Assembly: GCA_029582165.1 (NCBI GenBank)
Contig: CM055871.1
Location: 26,432,802-26,496,801 of the forward strand
Direction: 5' to 3'
Source: Portulaca oleracea
Taxonomy: Eukaryota > Streptophyta > Magnoliopsida > Caryophyllales > Portulacaceae
Length of the DNA: 64,000 nucleotides
Every line of letters begins with the position of its first letter. The first letter of the stretch is position 1. Both the position numbers and the translations under genes were made by a program. Under the pieces are notes generated by a model. The model was not told the origin of the DNA. It did no database searches and saw nothing but the letters and a program-made list of their open reading frames with translations. Of this stretch, positions 1-11,348 are shown one piece after another.

Positions 1-642
1 TACCATTTCCCGAATTAGTATTTTTGATGATTTTCTAAATCAATTTTTTTTAGAAGTAAGTATTTATTATCAATTATAAGAAGCTTTGGGTGCGTTCGTT
101 GTGTCAATTAGAACAAATTATACTTTAATTGAATCTACACTGTTCGTTAGACTTATTTTAGGCGTTTTTGAAAAAATAAAAAACAATGGATAAAAGTATA
201 ATTTTATACAATTTATATGTAATATATATTACAATTATAGAATTCAATTATATCATTTTATTTCAACTCAATATATTACAAAATCATTTTAGTGATAGAG
301 AAAGACACTTAAAAATATATTTTACCCCAAAACTCATGTCATTTTGGTTTCTTCTATGGTTTAGACATAAAGCTACTCTCCAAGTAGGTATATAACTCTT
401 TGAGTGATGTCTACAAATTAAATTAGTGCTTGATAAAAATACATCATTTCTACACGTACTTATTCATTACCAAATACCAAAAAGATACTATAAGGCTTTT
501 TAACTTTTTTTTAAAAACAATAATGCTAACTGATATTAATAAATGAGATTAGTTGGTTTTTCTTACAAGAAAATGGCTTTGTCTCTAAATACAAATATAC
601 AATAAGATGTATAATAAAAAAAAATGTTGCTTTTAGTAATAG
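1..642. other. AT-rich intergenic DNA, no feature seen
   Basis: No coding region, RNA gene or clear transposon end is visible here. The short reading frame at 186-395 has no recognisable domain and is compatible with chance. Confidence 0.6.
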
Positions 643-905
643 ATGTTCCGTTCATTTATGTGGCCGGCAGGCTGATGCACAGTAACTTTCTATATTTCAC
701 CACAACCCACAACAATCTACTTTAATTCCAATAACCTTTTTTTAAATTTAATTTATCTTTTTATTAAAAGTTAAACTTTCCATATTCCACCACAACCCAC
801 CACAACTTTCTCCAACCCACCACAATCTACCACAACCTTTCCCAACCCATCACAATCCACCACATTTCTTCCACACCGCAACCAATCGTATAAAAGAACG
901 GGCCT
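643..905. mobile_element. Tourist-like MITE, TTCTTTTAT family, copy 1 (decayed)
   Basis: The right end reads TATAAAAGAACGGGCC, the inverse of the family terminus GGCCCGTTCTTTTATA. The left end (GTTCCGTTCATTTATG) is a decayed version. The interior consists of the CCACAACCCACCACAA motif repeated with variation, as in the copies at 20885, 21923, 28622 and 30252. No clean target duplication is visible, so the ends are approximate. Confidence 0.55.
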
Positions 906-959
906 TAAGATTAATAGATTTCATATGATTATTGTACATATATAAATAATACTTCTTCC

Positions 960-1380
960 GTTGTACGGAGCATAATAGATGTCATTTTAACTAAGTTTTT
1001 GTCCCAAAATACTTGTCAAAAGTCCCTTTATAATTTCAATGAAAACTTTTCTAACAAAATAATAGAAAAAGTAAGAAAGAGGAAGATCGAAAATTAATTT
1101 AATACTAATATTCCTCAACTTTCTATACAATACTCCCTCTTTTCCTTTTTATTTGCCACTTTGGATAGAAGCAATTAAAAATTGATGCAACACAAATTTT
1201 AGGTAGAAATATATCAAAATGCCAAAAATACCCCCAATTATTGTTAACTTATTGGTTTAAAAATTATTTATTAAGTGTAAAAATAGTAAAATTGTTATTG
1301 AAATGTAAAAGTGACAGATAGTTAGAAATAAAAAGAATTAGTTCATCAAACAAAAAATTAGGAAAAGAAATACTACCTCT
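960..1380. repeat. Decayed Stowaway-like MITE sequence
   Basis: Two fragments carry degraded versions of the CTCCCTCCGT terminus and its usual sub-terminal sequence (near 955-1020 and from 1133). Neither has both ends, so this is recorded as remnant sequence only. Confidence 0.35.
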
Positions 1381-1459
1381 ATCACATTATATTTTGTCAT
1401 CCTAACTAACTTGGGAAAACTATTGCACATTGAAATTGGGGCGAAGTTTTTGCTAGTTA

Positions 1460-1695
1460 CTACCTCCGTTTTGTTTTATCTGTCGCCTAGGGAATTGTGA
1501 CAAAAACTTTGACCGTCAGTATCTTAATTTGTATAATGATTCATCATACAAAATTAATATCATTAGATTCGTAATAAAAAATATTATTAAAAAAGTATAA
1601 TATTATATTTTTCTATAAAAGTTTTATATTAGAAATTATTGATTAAAAATTGGCACTAAAAACCGTAAATGACAGATAAAAAAGAACATAGGGAG
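1460..1695. mobile_element. Stowaway MITE (236 bp)
   Basis: It begins CTACCTCCGTTTTGTTTTAT and ends with the near-inverse ...GAACATAGGGAG. A TA dinucleotide flanks each side (1458-1459 and 1696-1697). Terminal CTCCCTCCGT-type repeats, TA target duplication and small size are the hallmarks of Stowaway (Tc1/mariner-derived) MITEs. It has no coding capacity. Confidence 0.8.
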
Positions 1696-1770
1696 TACTT
1701 GACTAAATCATCCTTGCATTAATTAGAAATGATAGTCGTTGGAGTTATAAAAATTTTAGATATAAATATA

Positions 1771-1977
1771 CTCCCTCCGTCTCAAATTAATTGACATTAG
1801 ACTAAATATTAATTACTAATAAATTATAATGAGTACCAATATGAAATTAGCGTCATTGGAAAGATGTTTTATTAAAAATTGCAATGGAGGTAGTTTCATA
1901 TTGTAACTCATTGTAATTGATGAATAATTAACGGTCAAAATTTAGTCAAAATGTCAATTAATTTGGGACGGAGGGAA
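1771..1977. mobile_element. Stowaway MITE (207 bp)
   Basis: The left end is CTCCCTCCGTCTCAAATTAA and the right end is its inverse, ...TTAATTTGGGACGGAGGGAA. TA flanks both sides (1769-1770, 1978-1979). It is the best-preserved Stowaway copy in the window. Confidence 0.9.
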
Positions 1978-2687
1978 TATTTATTAGGGGTAAAAAGGAA
2001 AATATATTTATTGAAATTATAAAAGGGACAAACAAGTTGGGACAAGCAAATTAATTAAACTGACAAATATTTTGAGACAGAAATAATAGTACATTACTTA
2101 ACTCATTTTATTAATTTTCAAAATTTTAACTAAACCAACAACCATTATGGAACACAGGATGTAATTATTATTATTATTATGTTTTTTTGCAACAGGAGTA
2201 CAGGACACTTAAAACAAGGTACCAAAAACAAACTAAAGTACTGTAATTATTGAAAATGGAATTTTTCCAAACTACTTTTGAATTAATTGAGAGAATTTCA
2301 TTTCATATTAATTGCGATGTTCTGAGTGACAGATTGCATGCAGCGAATAGGTTGCAAGGAATGGGAGGTGGGACTAGAACAACATCATCTCTTCTAACTA
2401 AAAGATATGTTACAGGATCACTCCTCTTTTTATTTATCTAATCTTTTGACTAATCTTTTTATTTTGTCTTTAATAATTAGTTTAAGTAATAGCAAGAGAG
2501 AAATTAAAAGTTAATTTCTAGAATATATAAGTAATTTTCTTACAAACTATCCCATAATTTTGTTAATTTTTTCCAATTTCTAAAAGTCACATAAAAATAT
2601 AAGTAGTATTACTTTTTATTGTTAAAAGAAATTTTTAAAAATTAACGACAAAAATTTTACTTACACTACCTAAAATATCTTACATAG
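1978..2687. other. AT-rich intergenic DNA, no feature seen
   Basis: The short frame at 2250-2441 has no recognisable domain. A small (ATT)n run lies near 2168-2180. Nothing else is supported. Confidence 0.5.
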
Positions 2688-3064
2688 GCCATGTTCCTAT
2701 ACAAGGTGAGTAGGATCCTACTTACCTAGTCTATTTTTACTTACCTTACAATTCTATATATTTTTACTTAACCAATCTACATCATTTTCGCTACTTTACT
2801 TTTCCAATATCCAACTTACCTTCCAAAGAACAAGCTCTTATACTACCTTATCTATGAATAATTACTCAATCCTGTTATCTTCCCTACCTTACCTTCCAAA
2901 AGAGTATGTCCTTAAATACCTTTACCTATATTACATATTTCAACTTACATTATCTTACTTATCAATATTTATTTTTACAACATGTTCCATATATCCCTAA
3001 CCTACTTTTCTTACCTCTTACTTGCCTTTGAAAAAGTGATGATTAAGATAAGGAACACATTCGG
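2688..3064. mobile_element. Possible Tourist-like MITE, GGCCATGTTCCTAT end
   Basis: The left end GGCCATGTTCCTAT has a partial inverse at the right, ATAAGGAACACATTCGG. The interior is rich in CTTACCT-type motifs that also occur around 3090-3130 and 3640-3700. The target duplication is not clear, so boundaries and class are tentative. Confidence 0.4.
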
Positions 3065-3160
3065 TGAGGCCCTATTCTTTTTTGGATGGTAAGTAAAATT
3101 TTACCTTATCTTATCTAACCTTATCTTATCGTCCAAAAGATCCACGACTAAAAATATGTA

Positions 3161-3525
3161 TATTACCAAACACTTTTTTCAACCAATTTAAAATGGTTAA
3201 AAAAACCAATCATTTTAGCAACAATTTCATATTCCAACTATTTTTCAGTGGGAAAGAGGATTGAAAATTCCAACAACTTTTGCTAAAATGGTTGGAAAAT
3301 TTTCCTACCATCATTTTTCCTACTGACCATTTTTCCAACCAATTTCAAATAGTAGGAAAAAGGATAGTTAGAAAATTTTCCAACCAATTTTAGCAAAATT
3401 GGTTGGAATTTCCAACCCTTTTTCCTACTAAAGTTTTTGAAAAATAGTTGGAATATGAAATGTTTGTTAAAATGATTGGTTTTTCCAACTATTTTAAATT
3501 GGTTGGAAAAAAGTGATTGGTAATA
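3161..3525. mobile_element. Foldback element with long inverted arms
   Basis: The left arm (ATTACCAAACACTTTTTTCA, then AACCAATTTAAAATGGTT) has an inverse at the right (ACTATTTTAAATTGGTTGG, then AAAAAAGTGATTGGTAAT). Inside, the TTGGAAATTTT / AAAATTTTCCAA motifs alternate, so nearly the whole 365 bp can fold on itself. It encodes no protein. A decayed relative is at 14360-14610. Confidence 0.7.
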
Positions 3526-4610
3526 CCATCCTTTTTCCTACTAACCATTTTTAGAATGTGATATACTTTTAGATAATTTATATTTAAAATTCTTTATTGA
3601 ACTCACAAAATTTATTTAAAAATAAAAAATAGATAATAGATAATATGAAATTTACCTATCTACATTACTTTACCAACCTTACCTAATATGACCTTATTTA
3701 ATTAATTTACATATAGATTTCTTATTACACTCAAAAAGTACATAACCATAGTATTAGAAAGGTCAGCCAGAATCTTCTATGATCAAGGGTGTCGGAATAA
3801 TTAATTACTTATTACCCCTACATAAAATTAATTATTATGTTGCTCGCATTATTGTACACTCATTTGTAGTACTGTGTCTAGGTAGTTCGATGACTAGCTG
3901 TTCTGAATTTTGCTGTTTAGTTATTGACTATTGTATTTGCAGTACTCAACATCAATCTGATGCGATTTTATTAACCTATTGTTGGCTTTGAATCATTAAA
4001 AAAAAAAAAATCTAATAAGTGAAGTTTCTTTATTTACTCCATCTATGTCAATATTTATATAGTACTCAACATCAATTATGACTATTTTTATAAAATAATT
4101 TTTTTATTTTATTGAAATTTCTAAAATGACTTTATTTTGAATTTCAAAAGTATTTAAATATTGGAGGAAAAATTATAAATAATATTTTTAAATTCAAAAC
4201 TAAGGAGATTATTGGTATTTTATTGTGAACAGAGATTAATATATTTGTTAATTTGTCTTAAAATACGTGTTAAATCAAAATGAATAAATATTTTAAAATG
4301 GGGCAGTATTTCTTTATAAAGAGAGGTAGCAATAATTCATCCATATATTTCGGACTTTGTGTCTAATGGTGATTGAAATGTGAATATAAAGATGTTTAGA
4401 GGAGCCGACATACATAATCTGAAACTTTTTTTTTTGAATGGAAACTTTAATTTGTTACATATTAGCACTAATCGAATTGAAATCCAAATCTAAATCCAAT
4501 GGTAAAAAAAAAAGAAAAGTTTCACTGAAAAATGTAATGTGGTTTTATCTTCTTAATGCAGTTTTAGAAGTGTTTGAGATCAAAAAAGAAAGAAAAAAAA
4601 AAGAAATTAG
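3526..4610. other. AT-rich intergenic DNA, no gene seen
   Basis: This holds a possible decayed Stowaway-like stretch (near 4037-4300) and runs of A and T. Short frames at 3779-3991 and 4438-4659 show no domain; the latter runs into the LINE remnant. Confidence 0.5.
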
Positions 4611-4614
4611 TGAA

Positions 4615-5205
4615 GATCGGATATTATGCACCGGATTAAGGCCTAACTTGCAAAAGTGAAAAGCGATTTTAGAAGTGTTGTCTAATAGGAGAATCTCACT
4701 TGAAGTTAAAAATAAGGTGTACCGTAGGGTGGTTAGATCCACGATACTGTATGGGGGCAAAGTATTGGGCAACCAAACAGATACGATGTAGCGTAGACGA
4801 GGATGGTTCGGTGGTGCTATAGGTCTACCAAGCAAATTGAATAGGATTAGGAATGTCATCTATCGAACTATATACATATTAAGGATAAGTCTAAAAGACT
4901 AAACTAAGATGGTATGGGTACGTCTTTATGAAAAGTGAGAATGCCCCCCTACAAGGGGTGTGAAGGGATTAAGATATCCTTAGACATCAAGGACAGGGGA
5001 GACCTAAAAGGTCCATGAGAAAGGCAATTAGAGCTTATCGGACACCTCGTCTTAGCGGAGGACACGACACCATACAAGGTTTGGAGGGTTAGAACTAAGA
5101 TATTAGGGTGAGGTTTGTTGGTCATGTAATGTACTTTACATTGTTGTTTTGTCTTGTGTCTTCTATTTGTATATGTTGTCTGGGTATGTTAGTTTGTTCT
5201 CACCT
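4615..5205 (+). pseudogene. RTE-type LINE reverse transcriptase, 3' remnant
   Basis: Translation across several frameshifts and stops gives segments typical of the end of RTE LINE reverse transcriptases. These are a stretch read as EVKNKVYRRVVRSTILYGG (about 4700-4757), a degraded 'C/YWATK' block just after it, a later 'RIRN' block, and a tail after about 4990 in the position of the family's 'GRPRKTW'-like ending. The catalytic palm domain and endonuclease are absent, so this is a 5'-truncated, inactive copy, which is usual for LINEs. A frame on the opposite strand at 4545-4859 is only its shadow. Confidence 0.6.
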
Positions 5206-5409
5206 ACATGGAGCACACATGTATGCATCTCTTTACATTTGAAAGCTTCTTTGCTTCTTGGTTTTTCAATTATTTTTTTCTTGAGCAAATATTAATTGCA
5301 TAATTAAATAATATATGGTGTATGATTAGTTATTTTGTACTGTACTGTATGGAAATCATGCCCAAAAAAAGATTAACTACTACATCAATTGATAGTCAAA
5401 ATAAATAAC

Positions 5410-5741
5410 GATAATATATGGGCTATCGGGTTTAGTTAGGTTTGGGTGTAAATCAAGTTGGTGCCAATTCGGTTTGGGTGTAAGTCGGTTTGGGTGTGCC
5501 TCAGGTCGAGTAAAATTTGGTTCGGACCATTTTTGGACCCGGGTTTAAGGGGGTTAAGCATGGCTCAATTCAGATTATTTAGGATGTCTTTCTTGTTCGG
5601 TTGGACTTTCGGGTTGCAGTTCATATCGGTTTCAGATCGGTTTGATCTAGGGATTCGGGTAAAGACCGAGACCCCACATTCAGGTGCAACTCGAGTTCGA
5701 ATTAAAACATATCGAGGTTCGGATAAATTTTGCCAGGTCTA
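5410..5741. mobile_element. Decayed hAT-like MITE (TTTTGCCAGGTCTA end)
   Basis: The right end TTTTGCCAGGTCTA is the inverse of TAGACCTGGCAA, the terminus of the MITE at 33707. The interior consists of the GGTTCGGGT / TTCGGTTTGGGT motifs seen in that family. The left terminus is not recognisable, so the start is a guess. The reading frame at 5458-5742 is repeat sequence, not a gene. Confidence 0.5.
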
Positions 5742-6319
5742 AGTTGGCTATAGTTGATTTTTAAAACTTTCCTTGTTAAACAGAATTCCCATGTTGATGA
5801 GCGAAGAAATCATCAATTAAAACACAATAGGTGACTAGACAACTTTTTAGAGGAAGTGGCTATAAAGATAATCCTATCAAGAATCACACAATTTAACCCA
5901 ATTGGTATAAAAAATGAACCATCACAGTCGTAGGTCAGGAAAATTGGTAAAATTTCACTTTCATGTTATTATATTTATCAAGGGTTTTGAGGATATGGGG
6001 TTTGGTATTGCTTTTACTACTCTGGTGAAATTCAACCCTTAATATTACTAGTATATACTTTTACGATAGATGCGTCCCAATAATTTTAATGTTTGCCACT
6101 AACTTGAATGTTTCTGAATATGTGAAATATGATTTATGTCTTGTTTACAAGCTTCAAAAAAATGATAATCATATATGCCGAGAAGAATAAAACAAAGGCG
6201 TTCAAATATAATCAATCAACTTTTTCCAAGTTTTGGCTCCTTATATCACATATTTTTCAGGAAATGGGCATACTCAATAATGAGTGCATCTTCTTAAAGC
6301 ATTCATGGAAAAATGGACT
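5742..6319. other. AT-rich intergenic DNA, no feature seen
   Basis: No domain, RNA gene or transposon end was recognised. Confidence 0.5.
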
Positions 6320-6325
6320 CGTCAC

Positions 6326-6361
<36 letters not shown>

Positions 6362-6433
6362 GATTATTATTATGATGATGATGATTATTATTATTATAAC
6401 AACGATAATACAAATAACAATAACACAAATAAC

Positions 6434-6467
<34 letters not shown>
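6320..6467. repeat. Compound (ATT)n/(AAT)n trinucleotide microsatellite
   Basis: About 15 ATT units pass through ATG-interrupted units and CAA/ACA variants into about 12 AAT units. The ATT and AAT halves are inverse complements, so the tract can form a hairpin. Poly-Ile/Tyr/Asn frames across it are artefacts. Confidence 0.9.
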
Positions 6468-6468
<1 letters not shown>

Positions 6469-6775
6469 CTTGCGACTACTCGTGTGATGTACTGTAATGT
6501 TTTTATTCATTCGGCTAATTTATTTTCTTAGAAAATTATAATAATTATCAGTCTAAACTTAATAACTACTGTCTTGGTCTCTAAATAAGTGTCAGTTTGA
6601 CTAAGTTTTGATTGTTGATTACTCATACATTATAATGAGTGACAATGTAAAATTAACACCATTGTAATTTTCAGTACAATTTCTTTCTAACGGTGGTAAT
6701 TTTATATATTTATAATAATTTTAATATACTTACATTTAATTTTATGACTGATTTAGGTGAAATGCAAGATTAACC
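6468..6775. other. Intergenic DNA with a decayed Stowaway-like remnant
   Basis: A degraded CTTGGTCTCTAAATAAGTGT-type start near 6571 resembles Stowaway sub-terminal sequence. The last five bases (TAACC, 6771-6775) are the target duplication of the following copia element. Confidence 0.4.
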
Positions 6776-7234
6776 TGTTGGATCATAATCCAACGATGAG
6801 CTTATATGTAAAAGAATATACATCACGATAACTGTCATTGTTTATAGCCCGACTAAAAGTGATCCAATAAGTAAAAATATTGGGCTTTAATGTATCAGGC
6901 AAGATGTGAGCTCTAATGTGTGGATACCGGTGACCTATTATCATTCCATGATGGGCAGAATAATAAAAGGTCAAAACTCTAAGGGGTTTACTATTATATA
7001 TATGGTTATGGTCCCCATGTCACATACACGGTCATTTCTCCCTGATATCCCATCGTTAGTGAGAGAGAGTTTTCTCATTGAGTTCTCTTATGAGTGGGTG
7101 TTGATTTGGAAGACCTAACCACGTCGCTTTCAAGAGGATTAACAACTACAATGGATTCAGGTATTCTTATTTATGTTTATGTTCTATTGATTCTGGGTTT
7201 ATAGTGATTGATTTATTATTGATTAATCCCAACA
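6776..7234 (+). repeat. 5' LTR of the copia element
   Basis: 459 bp, TG...CA ends. A TATA-like tract (ATTATATATATGG) lies near 6991-7004. The first 18 bases contain the short palindrome TTGGAT...ATCCAA. Compared with the 3' LTR it lacks a short insertion near its 3' end. Confidence 0.95.
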
Positions 7235-7236
7235 AG

Positions 7237-7249
7237 TGGTATCAGAGTC
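7237..7249 (+). other. Primer binding site of the copia element
   Basis: TGGTATCAGAGTC starts two bases after the LTR. It matches the usual plant initiator-tRNA-Met primer site TGGTATCAGAGC except near its end. Confidence 0.9.
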
Positions 7250-8852
7250 TTCTCTATAATGTTTAGAATAATTAAGATTAATTTGGCTATAATTATTTTG
7301 CTCAATTCATTTTTTTGTTCTTCCGCTGCCGTCAGTACTGCAAGCTTCAGGTTCAGTTCAATTCGTTTTCTTTTGGCAAAATTTCTTTAGGTATTTTGTT
7401 CTTCATATCCTAAAGTATCTATTTGCAAAGTTAGTTGAATTTTCATTGCATATTTTGGGGGAAAATTGCATTTTAGGGTTTCGCATATCTCGAATTGCAC
7501 GATTTTGATTGGGCATGTTTGGTTGTTTTTTCTCCAAATTGATTGAGGGCTTTTAATAGACTCATGATTTAGTGAACTTACATGATTTTTGCTGATTTTT
7601 TTTTGTATCAATTTGTGTGATTTTCGGGCTTAGTTGTTCTTGACGCATAAACCCTAGCCTTCGTCCCTTTTGTGTCCAATTTGGGTTGTTTTTGGTTGTT
7701 TTGTTCCAAATTGATGTATGGATGTTGTTAGAATCATGTTTAATAATGCTTGTATGCAATCAATTTGGTTGTTCATTGATTAATTTCGTATTTGCATTAT
7801 TTGAGTATGAACCCTAATTTTTAGGTTCTAATTATGCGAAATTGGGCTATTTTCATTGCTTGTATGCTGAATTATGTTAGGGCTTTTTATTCCCACATGG
7901 TTAATCATGTTTATGTGTCTTCAATTTGGAGTTTCATGCTTTAAATTTTCTGGGCATTCTTGAAGACACATTTTGGCGTTTTTCCGGGTTTAATTTGCTA
8001 ATTGACAATTAATCTGTGTTGATTATGGTAAATTAGTTTAGGGTTTTTTTTTTTTTTTTTGCTGTGTATATGCTGAATTATGTTTGTGCATAATTAATTT
8101 GGATTTTCATGACCTTTTTCTACCTAGTGAAATTGAGGTTGAATTTTGACATTCAGGTAGTTTAATTTTCGATTCTCTTATACTCTTTAAAAAGAGATTT
8201 ATGGTTGCTCATGAATATAAGGTTGCTTGATAAAATTTTCCTCATTCTTTATGAAGTTTATTTATCATAGTTGATGATGATTATTTTTTTTTATTGTCAA
8301 TACTAATTGCTATGTAATTTCGGTGGCTTTCACATTAAAGGTTGTGATATTAGGATACATGGCAATATGACGATAATGTATGCATTGTATGCATCGCTTT
8401 AGAATAATTTTAAGTTTGAATAATGTGGTCTAAGGTTATTTTATATTTATGATGAATTAATCAAAACAACATGTCGCCTAAGTGACCTCTCTTGTTGAAA
8501 TTAATTTATTTTGAATATAAAAGGAGTGTTCATGCAAGACTATCAATGCTGTTTCGGCCCAAAGGAAGATCAATGTTCATATATTGGATGAATGAATTGT
8601 GGTTATAAACATGCGATAATTTTTGGTTTACGTGTGATTATTGAAACAACCCAAATGAGGATTCATTATTCGACATGCTTTTATTATCAGTGTTTGATGA
8701 CTACACCAAGATATCAATAAGAAGTTAATATTGTCGTCCAAAGATGGAATATTAATGGAAACCTTATATTTTGGGATGGGATGCGACCTTATTTGAACTT
8801 ACTGTTATTATCAAGATTATGGTTTTGGGTATACATGTACTGAACTGTTTAC
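7250..8852 (+). other. Long untranslated leader of the copia element
   Basis: About 1.6 kb lies between the primer site and gag, T-rich with a run of about 18 T near 8047-8064. No protein domain is visible on either strand; frames at 7387-7611 and 7562-7759 on the minus strand show none. Such a long leader is unusual for a copia element and could contain the packaging region or an older insertion. Confidence 0.6.
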
Positions 8853-9740
8853 TTGTTCTCTGATTCAGCTACCTCTAATCCTGCTAACATCACCACCAAC
8901 ATTAACTCTATTCCTATGTTGAATGGCTCAAACTTCAACTCATGGAAAGAAAATCTCTTGATTGTTCTCGGTGTCATGGATCTTGACCTTGCCTTAAGGA
9001 TTGACTGTCCTACTCCTGTAACTGATGAGAGTTCCTCTCATCAAAGGCGGGAGCTTGAGAGGTGGTAAACGTCAGATCGCATGAGTTTGATGATCATGAA
9101 GAAAGTCATTCTAGAAGCATTCAGGGGCACTGTATTTGAAAAGATAACTACAGCTAAGGGTTTCCTTGATGAGATTGAAACGAGGTTTGCCAAGAACCAA
9201 AAGGCTAAAATTGGAGTGCTCTTGGCAAAACTAGTTTCAATGAGGTATAAAGGCAATTGAAACATAAGGGAGTACATTATGGAAATGTCTCATCTAGTTT
9301 CAAAACTGAAGGTACTTAAACTTGACCTCTCTGAGGACTTGTTGGTGCATTTGATTTTGATATCTCTTCCATCAAGTTTTAACCAGTTTAAGGTGAGCTA
9401 CAACTATCAGCAAGGGACTTGGTCTCTGAATCAGCTCATCTCACACTGTGTTCAAGAAGAGGAAAGGTTGAAGCTAGATAAGACTGAAAGTGCTCACCTT
9501 ACCTTGACCTCTAATTCCAAGAGGAAAAGGGTTAAGGGTAAACAAGCTGCAGATAAGGCACCTCAAAAGAAGTAGCAAAAGAAGAAATCAGCTAATGCTG
9601 AAAATAAGGGTTGCTTCTTTTGTGGTGGTGTGGACCATAAGAAGAAGGAATGTACCAAATATCACGTCTGGCGTGCTAAGAAAGGTATCTTTCTTGGTTT
9701 GGTTTGTTCTGAGGTTAATTTAGCTTCGGTTCCCACACAC
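8853..9740 (+). pseudogene. copia gag (capsid/nucleocapsid), broken
   Basis: The segment read as IPMLNGSNFNSWKENLLIVL is the usual copia gag N-terminus (UBN2-type). A zinc knuckle of form CX2CX4HX4C (CFFCGGVDHKKKEC) lies at 9612-9653. No ATG opens the frame; its first codon in the ORF is TTG (8853), so the start may be mutated. In-frame stops are at 9066-9068 (TAA), 9258-9260 (TGA) and 9573-9575 (TAG). It would have formed the virus-like particle shell and bound element RNA. Confidence 0.9.
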
Positions 9741-10170
9741 ACTTGGTGGGTTGATTATGGTGCAACAATTCACATAAGTGTGTCTATGCAGGGTTGCCTA
9801 AGCTGGAGAAAACCAAGTGATGTTGAAAGATACATCTATGTGGGGGATGGCAAGTCAGTTCAAGTAGAGGCAATTGGCAAGTTTAGATTATTGTTAAAGA
9901 CTAGTTTTTATTTGGATCTTGATGAAACATTTGTAGTACCGTCTTTTAGGCGGAATTTGGTTTCTTTTTGTTCATTGGACAAAACATATGGTTACGTTTG
10001 TTCATTTGGAAACAGATTATTTAAGTTGTTTCATGATCCAAAATTAGTTGGAACTGGTTTTTTATCTGATAACGATAGTCTATACAAACTTGACATAGTT
10101 GCTTCTTATAATGAAATCCTGCATGTAAGTAATCGAGGCATAAAGAAGAAATTACCTAATGAGAATTCTG
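9741..10170 (+). pseudogene. copia protease region, active site altered
   Basis: In the same frame as gag, WWVDYGATIHIS at 9744-9779 corresponds to the copia aspartic protease motif, normally WxxDSGAxxH. The serine of D-S-G is replaced by tyrosine (codon 9756-9758), which would be expected to damage catalysis. The frame stays open through 'PSFRRNLVSFCSLDK' (about 9940-9984), also typical of copia proteases. Confidence 0.8.
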
Positions 10171-11346
10171 GTACCTTATGGCATAAAAGATTGGGTCATA
10201 TCTCCAAGAGGAGAATTGAGAGACTCGTGTCTGATGGAATTCTTGAACCCTTAATTCACAGACATGGATGTGCGTGTTGATTGTATAAAGGGCAAACAAA
10301 CCAACCAAAGGAGATTTGAAGCCAATAGAACTACGGACGTCTTAGAACTTAAACATACGGATATTTGTTGGCCTTTTCCAAATCCTTCTTGGAATTGCCA
10401 ACAATACTTTATAACGTTCATAGATGATTATTCTAGATATGGCTACATATATCTCATTCATGAAAAATCACAGTCTCTGGATGTGTTCAAAAACTACAAG
10501 GCTGAAGTTGAAAACCAACTTGGAAAAAGGATTAAAAGTGTCAGATCTGACCGTGGTGGTGAATACTATGGTAGATATGACGGTTCATGTGAACAAAGTC
10601 CAGGACCCTTTGCAAAATTCCTAGAGGAGTGTGGTATCGTCCCTCAGTACACCATGTCGGGTTCACCCACTATGAATGGTGTTGCTGAAAGGCGAAACAG
10701 GACTCTTAAGGACATGCTGAGGAGTATGATTAAACACTCTACCTTACCAGAGTCACTCTGGGGAGATGCACTAAAGACTGCAGCTTATATCCTTAATAGA
10801 GTTCCAACAAAGGCAACTACTAAAACCCCTTATGAACTTTGGACTGGCAAGAAGCTGAGTCTTAATCATTTTCATGTTTGAGGTTGTCCAGCTGAGGCAC
10901 GGCCTTATAGGCCGAATGAAAGGAAACTGGACTCAAGGACAGTGAGTTGTTACTTTGTTGGCTACGCTGAAAGGTCCATGGGGTTTAAGTTTTATGATCC
11001 CAAGGCTAAGTCCTTTTTTGAGACGATTAATGCTCAGTTCTTTGAGGATATCGAGTTTGTGGGGGGAGATTCAATTAGGAACATTGCCTTTGAAGAAAAA
11101 TGGGTGAACATTCCTACAGGTGTCATTAGCATTGATCGGAGTTTTATACCTGATTTTGCTTCTGACACACCTCAAGACAATACCGAGGAACCTCCTGCCC
11201 TTGAGGTTGTTCCCGAAGAACAAACTCTTACTACTCAAGAACTGTGCCATTAAGAAGATCCACTAGAGTGAAGAGAAGTGCATTGTCTAATGACTACATT
11301 GTATTTCTCCATGAACATGGGGTGAACATTGGTTCGATGGAAACTT
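10171..11346 (+). pseudogene. copia integrase, frameshifted
   Basis: The GAG-pre-integrase zinc region (LWHKRLGHISKRRIERLV, about 10177-10230) leads into the integrase core. All three acidic residues of the D,D-35-E triad can be read: HTDICW (about 10350), [11 protein letters not shown] (about 10540) and [15 protein letters not shown] (about 10675). The reading frame changes near 10255-10264. A TGA replaces the expected Trp at 10879-10881 (HFHV-stop-GCP). Another frameshift lies near 11240, and a TGA at 11346-11348. Confidence 0.92.
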
Positions 11347-11348
11347 GA

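Noticed and set aside
6284..6487. Poly-Tyr/Asp/Asn frame of 67 codons
   Set aside because: Trinucleotide repeat read as protein; no flanking domain.
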